Assembly (NCBI GenBank): GCA_947178195.1
Contig: CAMWXM010000090.1
Span: forward strand, 1 to 10,146
DNA: 10,146 nucleotides
Direction: 5' to 3'
Source of the DNA: an uncultured Ruminococcus sp.
GTDB taxonomy: Bacteria; Bacillota; Clostridia; Oscillospirales; Ruminococcaceae
In this document: in pieces, positions 7,873-10,146 of the stretch
How positions within the stretch are numbered: position 1 is the stretch's first letter
How the letters are laid out: the number at the start of each line of letters is the position of its first letter
Translations under genes and position numbers: made by a program
Notes under the pieces: model-generated
Database searches by the model: none
Seen by the model: only the letters and a program-made list of their open reading frames with translations
What the model was told of the DNA's origin: nothing

Positions 7873-8925
7873 ATGAGCTGGGAAGAAAATGTCAGAAAGG
7901 TTGAGCCTTATATTCCGGGGGAACAGCCTAAGGATAAAAATATTATTAAACTTAATACCAACGAAAATCCCTATCCGCCCTGTCCGGCGGTAAGAAAAAT
8001 TCTTGACAACTTTGATGAGGACAGAATGCGCTTGTACCCAGACCCTGATTCGGATGTACTTGTTTCGGCTATTGCTGAAAGATATGGATTGAAAAAATCA
8101 CAGGTTTTTGTAGGGGTAGGCTCGGACGACGTTATTTCAATGGCTTTTATGACTTTTTTCAATTCCTATAAGCCTATATTATTTCCCGACGTAACCTATT
8201 CGTTTTATGACGTATGGGCAGAGGTTTACAGAATTCCCTATGAATGTAAACCACTTGACGGTAATTTTAGAATTAACCCTGATGATTATAAATGCGAAAA
8301 CGGTGGTATAATTTTTCCTAATCCAAACGCTCCCACAGGAGTGTTGGAAAATACGGAAATGATAGAGGATATTATTAAATCAAATTCTGATTCTGTAGTT
8401 ATGATAGACGAAGCTTATATAGATTTCGGCGGAGAAAGTTGCTTGAAGCTTATTGATAAGTATGATAATCTACTTGTTATTCAGACCTTTTCAAAATCAC
8501 GCTCTATGGCTGGTATGAGAATTGGTTTTGCAATGGGCAATGAAAAGCTTATAAAGTTTATGAATGACGTGAAATTTTCGGTTAATTCATATACCATGAA
8601 TCATATAACACAGCTTTGCGGCGCAGAGGCTATAAAAGATGAAAAGTATTTTAATGAAACAGTAAATAAAATTATCCATATCCGTGAGAATACCAAAAAA
8701 GAACTTTCCGCTTTGGGATTTGAATTTACTGATTCCAAGAGTAATTTTATTTTTGCAAAGCATAGATCAATGAGCGGTGAGGAAATTTTTAATAAGCTTA
8801 AAGAAAATAAAATTTTTGTACGTTACTGGAATAAGCCAAAAATTTCTCAGTATCTGAGAATAACGGTGGGTATGCCTGACGAAATGAAGAAGCTTATCGA
8901 TGTCCTTAAAGAAATTTTGTCATAA
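7873..8925 (+). CDS. hisC: Histidinol-phosphate aminotransferase
   Basis: HisC is a PLP-dependent fold-type I aminotransferase that converts imidazole acetol phosphate and glutamate to histidinol phosphate and 2-oxoglutarate. It has 350 residues from ATG 7873, a normal length. Landmarks are NTNENPYPP (28-36), LYPDP (54-58), FPNPNAPTG (148-156, with the PLP-ring Asn152), DEAYID (179-184, PLP Asp and Tyr), and TFSKSRSMAGMRIG. In the last of these Lys208 is the Schiff-base lysine and Arg216 a phosphate contact. Related aromatic or other aminotransferases share this fold, but the position between hisD and hisB makes the HisC role secure. Its TAA is part of the next ribosome binding site, so hisB translation is probably coupled to it. 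Confidence 0.95.
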   Translation: MSWEENVRKVEPYIPGEQPKDKNIIKLNTNENPYPPCPAVRKILDNFDEDRMRLYPDPDSDVLVSAIAERYGLKKSQVFVGVGSDDVISMAFMTFFNSYKPILFPDVTYSFYDVWAEVYRIPYECKPLDGNFRINPDDYKCENGGIIFPNPNAPTGVLENTEMIEDIIKSNSDSVVMIDEAYIDFGGESCLKLIDKYDNLLVIQTFSKSRSMAGMRIGFAMGNEKLIKFMNDVKFSVNSYTMNHITQLCGAEAIKDEKYFNETVNKIIHIRENTKKELSALGFEFTDSKSNFIFAKHRSMSGEEIFNKLKENKIFVRYWNKPKISQYLRITVGMPDEMKKLIDVLKEILS

Positions 8926-8936
8926 GGAGATATGCC

Positions 8937-9518
8937 ATGAAAAGCGGATTTGTGGAAAGAAATACAAAGGAAACGCAGATAAGCGTTGAAGTAAAGCTCG
9001 ATAGCAAAGGAATTGCGGAAATAGATACGGGAATAGGTTTTTTTGACCATATGTTGTACGCCCTTTCAAAGCACAGCGGTATTAGTATGAACGTAAAGTG
9101 CAAAGGCGATTTGAATGTTGACGGACATCATACCGTTGAAGACACGGGAATTGTTTTGGGACAGGCTTTATCTCAGGCTCTCGGCGATAAATCAGGTATT
9201 GCAAGGTATGGCAGCTCTTATATTCCAATGGACGAAGCGTTATCCTTTTGTTCACTGGATATAAGCAACAGACCTTTTCTCGTATTTAACGGTAAATTTT
9301 CAAATCAGATGATAGGCGATTATGACGCATGTCTTACAGAGGAATTTTTCAGAGCCTTTGCCTTTAACGCAGGAATAACCATGCATCTGAATATGCTTTA
9401 CGGCGTCAACGACCATCACAAATGTGAAGCCTTGTTCAAGGCTGTCGCTCACGCTCTTAAAGAAGCGGTAAAGTCTCTTGAAGACGGCGAAACACTTTCA
9501 ACGAAAGGAATGCTTTAA
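8937..9518 (+). CDS. hisB: Imidazoleglycerol-phosphate dehydratase, monofunctional
   Basis: HisB removes water from imidazoleglycerol phosphate to give imidazole acetol phosphate, using a manganese-dependent active site. The 193 residues cover only the dehydratase domain; the N-terminal HAD phosphatase domain of the enterobacterial fusion is absent. Metal-site motifs are FFDHML (Asp37, His38), DGHHTVEDTG (His64, His65) and NDHHKCEA (His160, His161, Glu164). The start follows AAGGAGA at 8924-8930, which overlaps the hisC stop. The lack of a phosphatase domain means histidinol phosphatase, typically a PHP-family or other stand-alone enzyme in this group, must lie outside the window. Confidence 0.97.
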   Translation: MKSGFVERNTKETQISVEVKLDSKGIAEIDTGIGFFDHMLYALSKHSGISMNVKCKGDLNVDGHHTVEDTGIVLGQALSQALGDKSGIARYGSSYIPMDEALSFCSLDISNRPFLVFNGKFSNQMIGDYDACLTEEFFRAFAFNAGITMHLNMLYGVNDHHKCEALFKAVAHALKEAVKSLEDGETLSTKGML

Positions 9519-9520
9519 TT

Positions 9521-10126
9521 ATGATAGCGGTAATAGATTATGGAGCAGGGAATATTTTCAGCGTAAAAAACGCCTTGGATTATCTTGGTTTTGAGTCGGT
9601 TCTTACGGGAAAAAAAGAGGATATTGAAAATGCGGACGCAGTTATACTTCCGGGAGTGGGGGCGTTCCCCAGCGCAATGAAAATGCTGAATAAAAGTGGA
9701 CTTACCGAATCTATAAAGGCGGAGGCTATTAAAAAACCCTTTCTGGGGATTTGTCTTGGAATGCAGATGCTTTTTGAAAAAGGTTATGAATTTGAAGAAT
9801 GCGATGGATTAGGTCTTATTCCCGGAAGCGTTAAAAAGATGGAAGAAAAAGACCTTATAATTCCACATATGGGATGGAATAAGCTTGAAATCCTTAATGA
9901 CTGTCCTCTTGTTCACGGACTTGAAAAAGATAGCTTTACTTATTTTGTGCATTCATATAAAGCTGAGTGCGATGACAAAAATATCTGTGCATATTCTGAA
10001 TACGGCGGAAGAGTTCCGGCTCTTGTTTTTAATGGCAGTACGATTTTTGGCGCACAGTTTCACCCTGAAAAAAGCGGCGATACCGGTCTTAAAATACTTA
10101 AAAATTTCGGAGGACTTATAAAATGA
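9521..10126 (+). CDS. hisH: Imidazole glycerol phosphate synthase, glutamine amidotransferase subunit
   Basis: HisH hydrolyses glutamine and channels ammonia to HisF, which makes imidazoleglycerol phosphate and AICAR. It has 201 residues, a normal length, and is a class I glutamine amidotransferase. The N-terminus is IDYGAGN. The nucleophile elbow GICLGMQ has Cys78, and the rest of the triad is His181 and Glu183 in QFHPEKSG. The HSY stretch near residue 144 is also typical of HisH. The start lies 2 bases after hisB, with AAAGGAA at 9504-9510 and a 10-base spacer. The TGA overlaps the hisA ATG. HisF, its obligate partner, should be encoded just past the right edge, after hisA. Confidence 0.97.
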   Translation: MIAVIDYGAGNIFSVKNALDYLGFESVLTGKKEDIENADAVILPGVGAFPSAMKMLNKSGLTESIKAEAIKKPFLGICLGMQMLFEKGYEFEECDGLGLIPGSVKKMEEKDLIIPHMGWNKLEILNDCPLVHGLEKDSFTYFVHSYKAECDDKNICAYSEYGGRVPALVFNGSTIFGAQFHPEKSGDTGLKILKNFGGLIK

Positions 10127-10146
10127 TAATTTTACCTGCAATAGAT
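10123..10146 (+). CDS. hisA: HisA isomerase, first eight codons only (cut by window edge)
   Basis: The ATG overlaps the hisH stop as ATGA and follows GGAGG at 10109-10113 by 9 bases. The eight visible residues, MIILPAID, are the usual start of HisA, the (beta/alpha)8-barrel isomerase that opens the ribosyl ring of ProFAR. The order hisB-hisH-hisA is the common one and supports the call. Nothing more of the protein is visible. Confidence 0.88.

Noticed and set aside
8932..8940. Minimal start-stop frame ATG-CCA-TGA just before hisB
   Set aside because: It is 1 base from the ribosome binding site, too close for initiation, and is out of frame with hisB; the hisB ATG at 8937 has a 6-base spacer.

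Overview
The window is a densely packed stretch of a low-GC Gram-positive chromosome, probably a Bacillota of class Clostridia. Three things point there: a PolC-type replicative polymerase, the two-subunit HisZ plus short HisG form of ATP phosphoribosyltransferase, and strong GGAGG-type ribosome binding sites. A family-level guess (Ruminococcus/Oscillospiraceae-like) rests only on the general look of the proteins and is weak. All genes lie on the + strand, and the longest non-coding gap is about 71 bases.

Layout. Positions 2-4237 hold nearly all of polC; the frame is open at the left edge, so only the N-terminus is missing. Next comes a 71-base gap with no convincing terminator, which carries a candidate promoter (TTGACT, 17 bases, TGn-TACCAT). 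From 4309 a histidine biosynthesis operon runs to the right edge: hisZ, hisG, hisD, a small FMN-type split-barrel gene, hisC, hisB, hisH and the first eight codons of hisA. Genes overlap by ATGA (hisG/hisD, hisH/hisA), abut (hisZ/hisG) or are separated by 2-26 bases, which strongly suggests one transcript.

Function. HisZ and HisG together make phosphoribosyl-ATP from ATP and PRPP. HisA and the HisH-HisF pair act on later intermediates, HisB dehydrates imidazoleglycerol phosphate, HisC transaminates and HisD oxidises histidinol to histidine. HisB has only the dehydratase domain, so histidinol-phosphate phosphatase must be encoded elsewhere. hisF and hisI/hisE are expected just beyond the right edge but are not visible.

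What stands out. The only gene not explained by the pathway is the small pyridoxamine-5'-phosphate-oxidase-like gene at 7427-7846, between hisD and hisC. It is visibly more AT-rich than its neighbours but has an operon-like spacing and its own ribosome binding site. Other points are a HisZ motif-2 substitution, a PolC palm variant next to a catalytic Asp, and a very strong AAG-CTT codon-pair preference. I see no CRISPR array, mobile element, RNA gene, riboswitch or phage feature, and nothing that amounts to a new defence or genetic system.
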